Assembly (NCBI GenBank): GCA_002381155.1 | Contig: DFQX01000038.1 | Location: forward strand, 14,019 to 23,987 | Source of the DNA: Flavobacteriaceae bacterium UBA3478 | Lineage (GTDB): Bacteria; Bacteroidota; Bacteroidia; Flavobacteriales; Flavobacteriaceae | Reading direction: 5' to 3' | Length of the DNA stretch: 9,969 bases | Shown here: piece by piece, positions 1-6,742 of the stretch | Position numbering within the stretch: position 1 is the first letter of the stretch | Layout: the number at the start of each line of letters is the position of its first letter | Position numbers and translations under genes: made by a program | The notes under the pieces: generated by a model | Database searches by the model: none | What the model saw: the letters and a program-made list of their open reading frames with translations, nothing else | What the model was told of the DNA's origin: nothing

Positions 1-224
1 GTAGGAGTTCCTGCTTTTTGGGTTTGTCCCTCGAGTCCAAGATCGCGGATAGTTTCTCCGATTTGTTTTCTTTTCAGAAAATCAATTACACTTCTACCAA
101 AAACAATCCCGATAAGTAAACTGATAACTGTAGCCAAAGCCGCTCGAAACGATAAGAATCGAAATAGACTTGCTCCTGGCAAATCATACATGCGATCTAA
201 AAAGTCAAATAAGGTATAAAGCAC
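1..224 (-). CDS. mraY: MraY, phospho-N-acetylmuramoyl-pentapeptide-transferase, N-terminal part (cut by window edge)
   Basis: MraY is the membrane enzyme that moves phospho-MurNAc-pentapeptide from UDP to undecaprenyl phosphate, forming lipid I. Only the first 74 codons are present; the rest lies beyond position 1. The visible protein starts MLYTLFDFLDRMYDLPGA, has a first hydrophobic segment at about residues 27-44, and ends in QKAGTP, the beginning of the conserved K-x-GTPTMGG region of the family. The start is GTG at 224-222. It shares one base with the murE stop (TAGTG) and places the family-typical MLY-LF-L opening at residue 1; the internal ATG at residue 12 would remove it. The position after murE is the usual Bacteroidota dcw order. 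Product identity is secure despite truncation; the GTG start is inferred from the overlap and family resemblance. Confidence 0.95.
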   Translation of the reverse strand, partial: MLYTLFDFLDRMYDLPGASLFRFLSFRAALATVISLLIGIVFGRSVIDFLKRKQIGETIRDLGLEGQTQKAGTP

Positions 225-1681
225 TATCTAGGGTTTAAGGAATTAGACAATTGTTCGTAATCACTGAAAGGAATTCGCTTATCCCCTATGATTTGCTCAG
301 TTTCATGACCTTTGCCCGCTACGATTACAACGTCACCAGGACTTGCTAAGGCAACCGCCATACGAATCGCCTCTGCTCGGTCAAGCTGAATAAACACCTT
401 AGAACGATGCTCTACAGAAACACCCTCAAACATGGCGTCGGCAATCAATTTAGGATCTTCACTTCTCGGATTATCTGAGGTAATAATCACCTTAGAGCTT
501 AATCGAGCAGCAATTGCACCCATTTTAGGACGCTTGGCGCGATCTTTATCTCCTCCACAACCAACAACTGTTATTAGGGATTCATTGTGGGTTCGAATGG
601 CATTGATCGAATCCAAAACATTTTCGAGAGCATCTGGGGTATGTGCAAAATCAACAACACCGTAGACTCCATTAGCGCCATTCACCCAATTTAGACGACC
701 AGGAGCTGGCTGTAAGTTGGTCATAGCGGTTAGGAGTTCATCCTCGGATACACCTAGTTCTATTGCCGCACCATACACCAGTAATAAGTTATATGCATTG
801 AATCGGCCCGTTAAACGAGTCCAAAGTTCTTTTCCTTCAACGCGGAGTAACATTCCATCAAAACGCATTTCAACCACCGAAGCCTTATAATCACATAGCG
901 AATGAAGACCGTAAAACCGCCTCTTAGCCACCGTATTTTGAAGCATAACAGCCCCATTTTTATCATCGATATTGCTAATTGCAAACGCCGATTTTGGCAA
1001 TTGATCAAACCAACTTTTCTTCACGTCTCGGTAGCTAGCAAAATCTTTATGATAGTCTAAATGATCATGAGATAAATTGGTAAATAATGCTCCGTTAAAT
1101 TGAATACCCTTTGCTCTTTTTTGATCGATCCCGTGCGAGCTAACCTCCATAAAGCAATAAGCTACGCCCGCATCTCTCATTTGGGCGATGTAAGACTGAA
1201 TCTGCAAAGGATCTGGAGTAGTATGAGTGGCTGTAAATGTTTTATTAGCTACCCTAACTTCTACCGTAGAGAGTAACCCGCAGCTATAACCTAACTCGGT
1301 AAAAAGTTGATAAAGTAAGGTAGCTACCGTAGTCTTACCATTGGTTCCAGTTACTCCAACAACACGCATATCTTTACTTGGATTACCATAGTAATTAGCA
1401 GCAATCATTGAAAGTGCCTCTCTAGTGCAATGGGTTTGAACATAAACAATTCCCGTCTTTAGAATAGCAGGTATTTCTTCAACCACAATTACCGAAGCCC
1501 CATTTTCGATGGCTCTATCAATGAAATCGTGTCCATCAACTTGCACCCCACGAACCGCAATGAACATGGACCCTTCAGATACCTTACGCGAATCAAATGC
1601 AATAGAAGTAATCGTAGCAGAAGTACTGCCCTCAACTCGCTCTAGAGATATCCCGTATAGTAAATCCTTAAGTGTCTTCAT
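224..1681 (-). CDS. murE: MurE, UDP-MurNAc-L-Ala-D-Glu:meso-diaminopimelate ligase
   Basis: A cytoplasmic ATP-dependent Mur ligase that adds the third residue to the peptidoglycan stem peptide. The 485-residue protein is full length for the family. In order it shows an N-terminal UDP-substrate domain (FDSRKVSEGSMFIAVRG near residues 29-45), the ATP P-loop TGTNGKTT at 111-118, the HTTPD motif at 153-157, MEVSSHG at 178-184, the NLSHDHLDYH block at 202-211, and Lys221 as the probable carbamylated lysine. The C-terminal domain has GCGGDKDRAKRP near 374-385, DNPRSEDP at 403-410 and GKGHE at 457-461. The DNPR motif is the known signature for meso-diaminopimelate rather than L-lysine, so DAP-type peptidoglycan is inferred. 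The ATG overlaps the ftsI stop by one base (TAATG) and the TAG stop overlaps the mraY GTG by one base. No unusual residues seen. Confidence 0.98.
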   Translation of the reverse strand: MKTLKDLLYGISLERVEGSTSATITSIAFDSRKVSEGSMFIAVRGVQVDGHDFIDRAIENGASVIVVEEIPAILKTGIVYVQTHCTREALSMIAANYYGNPSKDMRVVGVTGTNGKTTVATLLYQLFTELGYSCGLLSTVEVRVANKTFTATHTTPDPLQIQSYIAQMRDAGVAYCFMEVSSHGIDQKRAKGIQFNGALFTNLSHDHLDYHKDFASYRDVKKSWFDQLPKSAFAISNIDDKNGAVMLQNTVAKRRFYGLHSLCDYKASVVEMRFDGMLLRVEGKELWTRLTGRFNAYNLLLVYGAAIELGVSEDELLTAMTNLQPAPGRLNWVNGANGVYGVVDFAHTPDALENVLDSINAIRTHNESLITVVGCGGDKDRAKRPKMGAIAARLSSKVIITSDNPRSEDPKLIADAMFEGVSVEHRSKVFIQLDRAEAIRMAVALASPGDVVIVAGKGHETEQIIGDKRIPFSDYEQLSNSLNPR

Positions 1682-3531
1682 TACCTGCTATTTCTACGAT
1701 CTTTTGATTCAGCCGAAGTAACTGAAGGGGATAGCACGTTAAGTAGTGCAAATTGTTTATCTAGTTGAATTACTTCTTTATGCGGAGAGGTTGCATAAAT
1801 CTTTTGAGCAATAGATTTAAATACGGGTCCTGCAACATCAGCGCCATAGATCTTATCGTTCTTGTCAGGTCGATGCACCACTACGATGCACGAGTATTGA
1901 GGATTATCTGCCGGAAAATAACCTGCGAAGGAAGAAACATAATCGACCTCATCTTTTCCTTTTTGATAACCTACTTGAGAAGTCCCGGTTTTACCCGCCA
2001 TTGAGAAATAAGGATCATAAAGCTTATGAGCCGTCCCAAACGGCTTCTCAACTACATCCCGAAGTAGACGTTGAACTTTTCTCAAGGTCGCTTTACTTGC
2101 TATCGATGGATGTAAAACTTCAGGTTTAAACTGCTTCTCAATCTGATTACCTCTTCGAATCTGCTCAATAAATTGAGGCTTCAGATAGACTCCATCATTA
2201 GCTATCGCATTGTAGTACGATAGAACTTGTAAAGGAGTCATAGAAACTTCATAGCCGTGAGACATAAAAGCCAATGAAACCCCAGACCAACCTTTTTCAC
2301 CAGGGTATCTAATTTTAGGAGACGCTTCACCAGCAATCGGAATGTCTAGTGGCTGATGTAATTTCATGCTATAAAGTCGATTCACATAAGCTTCAGGGTT
2401 CTCTTTGTACCCTTGGTGAATCATTTCTGCAAACGCTGTATTTGAAGAAACCGTAAACGCAGTAGCTAATGAAATTGCCCCATAGCCTCCATGACGAGAG
2501 TCGCGAATGATTCGGTCGTATACTTTATAATGACCGTATGGCGCGTGGAAAACAGTACTCGTGTCTACTTTACGATCTTCAAGAGCAGCCACCAAACTCA
2601 TTAATTTAAATGTTGATCCAGGCTCGTATAGCGCCCCAACCGCATCATTTAGTTGTTCGGTATAAACTCCATCTGAAGATTTGGTGAGGTTAGACATCGC
2701 TCGGATAGCACCCGATTTAACATCCATCACAATCACCGTTCCTTTTTCAGCCTTATACCGAGTCAGCACACTATTTAAAGCCTGATGCGCGATATCTTGA
2801 ATATTACTATTTAGGGTAGTCACCACATCTTTACCATCTTCAGGCTCGATTCGATTATCTAGGCTCACAGGCTTCCAAAGCCCTTTCTGAATTCGCTGAA
2901 CCTCTTGCATTCCTGGCTTCCCCTCTAAAACTTGGTCATTAAAAGCCCCTTCAATTCCAACTCTAATTTCATCGGTTCCGGTTTCTTTGTAGTATCCGAT
3001 CAAACGGTCAGCGAGTGGAGACAATGGCTTTTTGCGAGCGATATTCATATCAACGATCAAACCTCCTCTAACTCTTCCTCTCTCAAAAATTGGGAATTCA
3101 TTTAATCGGACATATTGACGATAATCTAAATCTCTAGCAATTCTAACGTATCGATCACCAGAGGACCTTGCCTTTTTTAGATAATTCACCCAATACGAAG
3201 AAGGCTTAGTCGTTAATTCAGCCAATGAATCAGCTAAGCCACGCAATTCAGCATTAAACGACTCATCTTTAACAACGGTTGGATCAAAGTAAATATGATA
3301 AGACGGCACTGAAGTTGCCAAAAGCGCACCATCTACCGAATAGATATTACCTCGCTTTGCTTCGAGGGTTTCCATCTTTCGGTTTTGGTTTAAGGCAGAT
3401 TGCTCTAATTCCTCTCGCTCCACGAACTGAACCGTCGCCAAACGATAGAAAACACCTAAGGCGAATAGAAACAATATACCGGCAACGGCATAGATTCGAA
3501 TCATCATTTGCTGCGTGTCATTCTGTTTCAT
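1681..3531 (-). CDS. ftsI: FtsI/PBP3-type peptidoglycan D,D-transpeptidase of the division septum, without PASTA domain
   Basis: A class B penicillin-binding protein that crosslinks septal peptidoglycan in the periplasm, anchored in the inner membrane. The 616-residue protein has a short cytoplasmic N-terminus, one membrane segment at about residues 11-30, a PBP dimer/pedestal domain (AKRGNIYSVDGALLATS near 58-74, GIEGAFNDQVLEGKPG near 192-207), then the transpeptidase domain with all three active-site motifs: STFK at 306-309 (catalytic Ser306), SSN at 362-364 and KTGT at 514-517. After IYGADVAGPVFKSIA (561-575) only about 40 residues remain, polar and without a recognisable fold, so there is no room for the C-terminal PASTA domain that, from memory, many Bacteroidota homologues carry. 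The start ATG overlaps the ftsL stop by 4 nt (ATGA). It could equally be labelled pbpB or spoVD-like; the dcw position supports FtsI. Confidence 0.95.
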   Translation of the reverse strand: MKQNDTQQMMIRIYAVAGILFLFALGVFYRLATVQFVEREELEQSALNQNRKMETLEAKRGNIYSVDGALLATSVPSYHIYFDPTVVKDESFNAELRGLADSLAELTTKPSSYWVNYLKKARSSGDRYVRIARDLDYRQYVRLNEFPIFERGRVRGGLIVDMNIARKKPLSPLADRLIGYYKETGTDEIRVGIEGAFNDQVLEGKPGMQEVQRIQKGLWKPVSLDNRIEPEDGKDVVTTLNSNIQDIAHQALNSVLTRYKAEKGTVIVMDVKSGAIRAMSNLTKSSDGVYTEQLNDAVGALYEPGSTFKLMSLVAALEDRKVDTSTVFHAPYGHYKVYDRIIRDSRHGGYGAISLATAFTVSSNTAFAEMIHQGYKENPEAYVNRLYSMKLHQPLDIPIAGEASPKIRYPGEKGWSGVSLAFMSHGYEVSMTPLQVLSYYNAIANDGVYLKPQFIEQIRRGNQIEKQFKPEVLHPSIASKATLRKVQRLLRDVVEKPFGTAHKLYDPYFSMAGKTGTSQVGYQKGKDEVDYVSSFAGYFPADNPQYSCIVVVHRPDKNDKIYGADVAGPVFKSIAQKIYATSPHKEVIQLDKQFALLNVLSPSVTSAESKDRRNSR

Positions 3532-3836
3532 TCGACGATGAGTATTAGTGGTGGCTGATCGGTCGGCTGTAATCCGATAGGAGCCAATTGTGTTCTCAGT
3601 GTTGATTCTAAACGCGCCTTTTGAATGCGTTGACGATTATCTACATGTTCGTTTCTAAGAGCACTTAATTGTCGATTCAGACCATCAATCTTAATCACCT
3701 TTTGATCTACACGATGAGCAGCATAAATCATTAGTATAAAAAGGAATAACACAAAGAAGATGAACCTCCAGTTTTTATAAGCCTCTTCATTAACCAGAGG
3801 ATGCCCCTTTAACAAGTCAATTAGAAACCGTTTCAT
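3528..3836 (-). CDS. ftsL: FtsL-like small bitopic cell division protein
   Basis: A 102-residue protein with a basic N-terminus, a single hydrophobic segment at about residues 24-40 (WRFIFFVLFLFILMIYAA is its centre) and a downstream heptad-like stretch (about 44-75) ending in KARLESTLR. It finishes with IGLQPTDQPPLIL, a layout typical of the FtsL-like proteins found between rsmH and ftsI in Bacteroidota. Family knowledge: FtsL forms a trimeric periplasmic coiled coil with FtsB and FtsQ, which activates FtsW-FtsI. Primary sequence is poorly conserved, so the call rests on size, topology and position rather than on catalytic motifs. It overlaps rsmH upstream and ftsI downstream, each by 4 nt (ATGA), which suggests coupled translation and supports both the chosen start and the reality of this short gene. 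Confidence 0.88.
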   Translation of the reverse strand: MKRFLIDLLKGHPLVNEEAYKNWRFIFFVLFLFILMIYAAHRVDQKVIKIDGLNRQLSALRNEHVDNRQRIQKARLESTLRTQLAPIGLQPTDQPPLILIVE

Positions 3837-4753
3837 ATCGACCTATATTTATTTTCGATACGCTGAGCAACACGCAGTTTAGCACTTCGCGATCGGGTGT
3901 TTTCTAATAATTCTCTTTCAGAAGGTGTTTGAACTCCTCCCACCTTTTTAAAATCAACATTAGGATTTCCAAAATGATCCTTTTCAGCCTCACCCTCAAA
4001 TCGAGAGCTTCGAATAAAATTCTTAACCAATCGATCTTCTAAAGAGTGATAGCTAATGAAAACGGCGCGTGCGCCAGGATCCAATACCTTACCTAACTGC
4101 ATTAGAAGCGATTCAATCACCTCTAACTCTTTATTTACCTCGATTCGAATCGCTTGGAATACCTGGGCCAATTGCTGATTGCGCTTAGGTGCATAGATGG
4201 CAGTCTCTAAACTTTGAATCAGATCAAAGGTGGTTTCAATCGAGCCAGTACCTCTCGCAGACTCAATAGCCTTAGCAAGGGTATAAGCATTTGGTAAATC
4301 GGCATATTTTCTAAACAAAGAAGCTAACTCCTCTACCGAAAATTCAGCAATAATATCGCGTGCGTTGCGCTCCATAGATCGATTCATTCGCATGTCTAGC
4401 GGTGCTTCAAACCGGGTAGAAAAACCCCTCTCAGCCTGATCAAACTGATGTGAAGAAACACCAAAGTCAGCAAGCAATCCGTCAATCTTTCGGATGTTTA
4501 AAAAACGTAAATGAGCACTAAGATTTTTAAAATTCGCAGGAACTAAAGTGAATCGCGAATCATCGATACGATTAGACAAGGCATCTTCATCTTGATCGAA
4601 GGCGATTAATCTTCCTGATTCGCCAAGCTTTTCTAAAATAGCCCTAGAATGACCTCCACCGCCAAAGGTGACATCTACATAGACACCATTCGGCTTGATA
4701 TTAAGACCTGCGATGCAAGCCTCTAATAATACTGGGTTATGATAGTTTGTCAT
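3833..4753 (-). CDS. rsmH: RsmH (MraW), 16S rRNA m4C1402 N4-methyltransferase
   Basis: An S-adenosylmethionine-dependent enzyme that N4-methylates C1402 in the ribosomal P site of 16S rRNA. It is 306 residues from the chosen start. Visible signatures are YHNPVLLEA at 4-12, the SAM-binding loop DVTFGGGGHS at 27-36, AFDQDEDAL at 51-59, LLADFGVSSHQFD at 93-105, ERGFSTRFEAPLDMRM at 108-123, FQAIRIEVNKEL at 199-210, ISYHSLEDRLVKNF at 233-246 and RSRSAKLRVA near 287-296. The open frame extends 30 codons further upstream to 4843, but that stretch lies within mraZ and has no family similarity. The ATG at 4753 gives the standard MxxYHxPVLL start. It then overlaps the mraZ 3' end by 17 nt, and the gene's stop overlaps ftsL by 4 nt. 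No key residue is missing. Confidence 0.97.
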   Translation of the reverse strand: MTNYHNPVLLEACIAGLNIKPNGVYVDVTFGGGGHSRAILEKLGESGRLIAFDQDEDALSNRIDDSRFTLVPANFKNLSAHLRFLNIRKIDGLLADFGVSSHQFDQAERGFSTRFEAPLDMRMNRSMERNARDIIAEFSVEELASLFRKYADLPNAYTLAKAIESARGTGSIETTFDLIQSLETAIYAPKRNQQLAQVFQAIRIEVNKELEVIESLLMQLGKVLDPGARAVFISYHSLEDRLVKNFIRSSRFEGEAEKDHFGNPNVDFKKVGGVQTPSERELLENTRSRSAKLRVAQRIENKYRSI

Positions 4754-5198
4754 TATCAGAGAAAATAGCTTCGGCGAGATCAGCATAAACATCCTGACCT
4801 TCTTGCAATACAGCTTCGTAACGAGCTTTGTCCCAAATCTCAATTCGGTTAATAGCCGATGCTAATACAACCTCCTTTTTGATTTGAGCAAACGAGATGA
4901 GTGGCTTAGGGATCTGAACTCTTCCATGCTCCTCAATACTCACCTCTTGAGAACCGGCTAAAAAGTTTCTTAAAAACGTATCATAGTTTCTACTAAACTG
5001 ATTCTTAGCAACGATTTTCATCATCAACTCATCGTATGCCTCTTTAGGATAGAGCTCGAGACAGGTTTGAAACACTGACCTCTTAAGAACAAACCCCTTT
5101 TCTAAAATCGGAACAAGCTGCTGCTTCAGCGCTACGGGGAGGTTTACACGCCCCTTAGCATCTGCCTTGCATTCAAATTGACCGATTAAATGAGTCAT
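4737..5198 (-). CDS. mraZ: MraZ, SpoVT/AbrB-like DNA-binding regulator of the dcw operon
   Basis: The first gene of the division and cell-wall cluster. MraZ forms a ring of subunits with tandem SpoVT/AbrB-like DNA-binding folds and controls its own operon by binding short direct repeats upstream. The 153-residue protein has the two expected half-domains: DAKGRVNLP at 13-21 and EEHGRVQIP at 89-97. The first keeps the canonical D-x-x-G-R signature; in the second, Glu89 replaces the usual Asp, a conservative change. Other family-like stretches are VFQTCLELYP (42-51) and EIWDKARYE (120-128). The start ATG at 5198 is preceded by a TATATTTG -7 element and by a phased repeat array fitting a MraZ operator (separate entries). 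No Shine-Dalgarno sequence is visible. The stop lies 17 nt inside rsmH, which implies coupled translation. Confidence 0.96.
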   Translation of the reverse strand: MTHLIGQFECKADAKGRVNLPVALKQQLVPILEKGFVLKRSVFQTCLELYPKEAYDELMMKIVAKNQFSRNYDTFLRNFLAGSQEVSIEEHGRVQIPKPLISFAQIKKEVVLASAINRIEIWDKARYEAVLQEGQDVYADLAEAIFSDNDKLS

Positions 5199-5214
5199 AC
5201 TTTCGATTTCTCTT

Positions 5215-5222
5215 CAAATATA
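5215..5222 (-). promoter_or_regulatory. Predicted -7 element of the mraZ promoter (TATATTTG)
   Basis: On the minus strand this reads TATATTTG, a full match to the Bacteroidota sigma-A -7 consensus TAnnTTTG. It lies 16 bp before the mraZ ATG, which implies a very short leader. No TTG or TTTG -33 element is found at the normal distance upstream; that region is occupied by the 10-bp repeats. This fits a promoter whose activity depends on, or is blocked by, a protein bound there (inference). Confidence 0.6.
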
Positions 5223-5230
5223 GTCATGAA

Positions 5231-5270
5231 ATTACCACTTTTTTCCACATTATCACACATTTATCCACAA
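5231..5270 (-). promoter_or_regulatory. Probable MraZ operator: four phased 10-bp direct repeats
   Basis: Read on the minus (mraZ coding) strand, four decamers follow each other without gaps, each with the core at the same place: GTGG (5268-5265), GTGT (5258-5255), GTGG (5248-5245) and GTGG (5238-5235), each preceded by T or A. The spacing is exactly 10 bp, one helical turn, and the array ends 8 bp upstream of the mraZ -7 element. Known MraZ sites are direct repeats with a 10-bp period: TGGGN in enterobacteria and AAAGTGKNNN in mollicutes. All four copies fit a WGTGK core. MraZ binding and autoregulation are inferred from this match and from position. Whether the effect is repression or activation cannot be told from the sequence. 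Confidence 0.8.
5241..5269 (+). promoter_or_regulatory. Two DnaA-box-like 9-mers within the mraZ repeat array
   Basis: On the plus strand TTATCCACA (5261-5269) equals the classical DnaA box, and TTTTCCACA (5241-5249) also fits TTWTNCACA. They lie 20 bp apart in the same orientation. They coincide with two of the four MraZ-type repeats, so they may be only a by-product of those repeats in AT-rich DNA. DnaA binding is possible but unproven. Confidence 0.35.
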
Positions 5271-5313
5271 TTTTGAAGAAGTTATCAAAAGGCGGATAGT
5301 TCTGCTAATTTTC

Positions 5314-5321
5314 TATATTTG
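5314..5321 (+). promoter_or_regulatory. Predicted -7 element upstream of the alpha/beta hydrolase-engB pair (TATATTTG)
   Basis: TATATTTG matches TAnnTTTG perfectly and lies 19 bp before the hydrolase ATG, leaving a leader of about a dozen bases. No good TTTG -33 element is visible about 20 bp upstream; the nearest TTTG (5272-5275) is too far away. The same octamer is used on the opposite strand for mraZ. Confidence 0.55.
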
Positions 5322-5340
5322 GCTTTCGCAACAACCAATT

Positions 5341-6111
5341 ATGCAACAAGGCTACGCCACACAGACAATAGGCGATTTCGAGTTTATCGAACAGGGAAAA
5401 GGAAAGGCTATCATCGTCCTCCACGGACTAATGGGTGGTCTTAGCAACTTTTCTGGGGTGCTTAATTACTTCTCTAATAATGGGTATCGAGTAATTATTC
5501 CAGTACTACCTTTATATGACCTACCCCTTTTAAAAACTACCGTAAAAGAGTTCGCTAACTATATCGATCGCTTTATGAAAAAGCTTGGGTTAGAAAAGGC
5601 GATCCTACTCGGTAATTCACTTGGAGGGCATATAGGTTTACTTCATACCAAACTTTATCCTCAAAATGTTGAGGCATTAGTAATAACAGGAAGTTCAGGT
5701 CTTTACGAGAACTCAATGGGTGATTCCTATCCAAAACGAGGAGACTACCAATACATCAAAAACAAAGCGGAAGAAGTATTCTATGATCCAAAGGTGGCTA
5801 CCAAGGAAATTGTAGACGAGGTATTTGATCTGGTTAATGACCGTAGTAAGCTTGTCAAAACCTTAGCGATTGCAAAGAGTGCAATTCGACATAATATGGC
5901 GAAAGACCTTCCTAAATTCAAGGTACCTACTTGTATCATCTGGGGAAAAAATGACAAAGTAACTCCTCCCGAGGTAGCTGAAGAATTCCACAAATTACTA
6001 CCCAACTCTTCATTGTACTGGGTGGATAAATGTGGACATGCAGCGATGATGGAGCATCCTGACCTCTTTAACGAGATTTTAATGAACTGGTTCAAAGAAT
6101 CAGGAATCTAA
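5341..6111 (+). CDS. Alpha/beta-fold hydrolase, substrate unknown
   Basis: A 256-residue single-domain alpha/beta hydrolase without a signal peptide, so probably cytoplasmic. The oxyanion-hole motif HGLMGG lies at 28-33, the nucleophile elbow GNSLGG at 91-96 (Ser93), the acid in WGKNDKVTPP (Asp205) and the catalytic histidine in CGHAAMMEHP (His233). The triad is complete, so an active esterase, lipase-like or C-C hydrolase is expected, but the substrate cannot be read from the motifs. The cap region (about 120-185) is charged and helical. It is followed by engB after 10 bp, most likely in the same transcript, and is divergent from mraZ. From memory this hydrolase-engB pair beside the dcw cluster recurs in flavobacteria, which hints at a housekeeping role. 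The start gives a short, family-like lead into the first strand. Confidence 0.92.
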   Translation: MQQGYATQTIGDFEFIEQGKGKAIIVLHGLMGGLSNFSGVLNYFSNNGYRVIIPVLPLYDLPLLKTTVKEFANYIDRFMKKLGLEKAILLGNSLGGHIGLLHTKLYPQNVEALVITGSSGLYENSMGDSYPKRGDYQYIKNKAEEVFYDPKVATKEIVDEVFDLVNDRSKLVKTLAIAKSAIRHNMAKDLPKFKVPTCIIWGKNDKVTPPEVAEEFHKLLPNSSLYWVDKCGHAAMMEHPDLFNEILMNWFKESGI

Positions 6112-6121
6112 AAAGTAATTT

Positions 6122-6742
6122 ATGCAAGTACGCTCCGCAGAATTTGTAATGAGCAACTCGAAGGTGGAGCAGTGTCCAAAGGCACTCATTCCTGAATACG
6201 CCTTTATCGGGCGTTCGAATGTCGGTAAATCTTCACTGATCAATCAATTAACCCTGCGTAAGTCACTTGCAAAAACATCTGGAAGGCCAGGTAAAACTCA
6301 ACTCATTAATCACTTTATCATCAATGGGCAGTGGTTTTTGGTCGATCTCCCCGGATATGGATACGCAAGAGTTTCTAAGAAAGATAAAAAGCAGTTTCAA
6401 TCTTACATACAGGAATACTTTAAAAAGCGGGAACAACTGGTCTGCACCTTTGTCTTAGTAGATATTAGACATCATCCACAACCCATCGATCTAGACTTCA
6501 TGGTGTGGTTAACTGAAAACGAAAGACCTTTTTATATCGTGTTTACCAAAGCGGATAAGTTAAAGCCTGGGGCAATTGAAAGACAAGTAAATGCCTACTT
6601 AAAGGAGATGACAGATACTCTTTGGGAATTTGCTCCCCCCCACGTGGTCACTTCTTCCTCTAACGGAACCGGTAGAGAAGAATTACTCGAAGTAATCGAC
6701 GAGTTAAATCAGGCCTTCAATTCTAATTTTTCAGCGAAGTAA
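6122..6742 (+). CDS. engB: EngB (YsxC/YihA), ribosome-biogenesis GTPase
   Basis: A TRAFAC-class GTPase of 206 residues, needed in studied bacteria for maturation of the large ribosomal subunit. All G motifs are present: G1 GRSNVGKSS at 30-38, switch I with SGRPGKTQ at 53-60, G3 DLPGYG at 75-80, G4 TKAD at 142-145 and G5 TSSSNGTG at 177-184. The start MQVRSAEFVMS matches the family's usual first strand (K-x-x-x-SEF), so the ATG at 6122 is preferred over the internal Met10. It lies 10 bp after the hydrolase stop, so co-transcription is likely. The last 34 nt overlap the 3' end of gldC on the opposite strand, so its last eleven codons and its stop are embedded in gldC sequence. No Shine-Dalgarno is seen. 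Confidence 0.97.
   Translation: MQVRSAEFVMSNSKVEQCPKALIPEYAFIGRSNVGKSSLINQLTLRKSLAKTSGRPGKTQLINHFIINGQWFLVDLPGYGYARVSKKDKKQFQSYIQEYFKKREQLVCTFVLVDIRHHPQPIDLDFMVWLTENERPFYIVFTKADKLKPGAIERQVNAYLKEMTDTLWEFAPPHVVTSSSNGTGREELLEVIDELNQAFNSNFSAK

Noticed and set aside
432..665. Open frame on the plus strand inside murE, and similar ones at 811-1008, 1509-1721, 1765-2004, 3279-3548, 5781-6095, 6267-6458, 7494-7733 and 8423-8653
   Set aside because: All lie in other frames of genes with clear family motifs, have no recognisable domains and have no start context of their own.
4754..4843. Thirty-codon N-terminal extension of RsmH from an upstream ATG at 4843
   Set aside because: It lies wholly inside mraZ in another frame and shows no family similarity, whereas the ATG at 4753 gives the standard M-x-x-YHxPVLL start.
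5278..5300. Possible hairpin formed by AGTTATC and GATAGTT near the middle of the divergent region
   Set aside because: The arms are not true complements (two mismatches in seven) and there is no run of T after it, so it is neither a convincing terminator nor an operator.
5199..5340. Replication origin, suggested by AT-rich DNA with DnaA-like boxes
   Set aside because: Only two boxes match, they coincide with the MraZ-type repeats, and no dnaA, parAB or other origin-linked gene is present; the dcw regulatory reading explains the pattern better.
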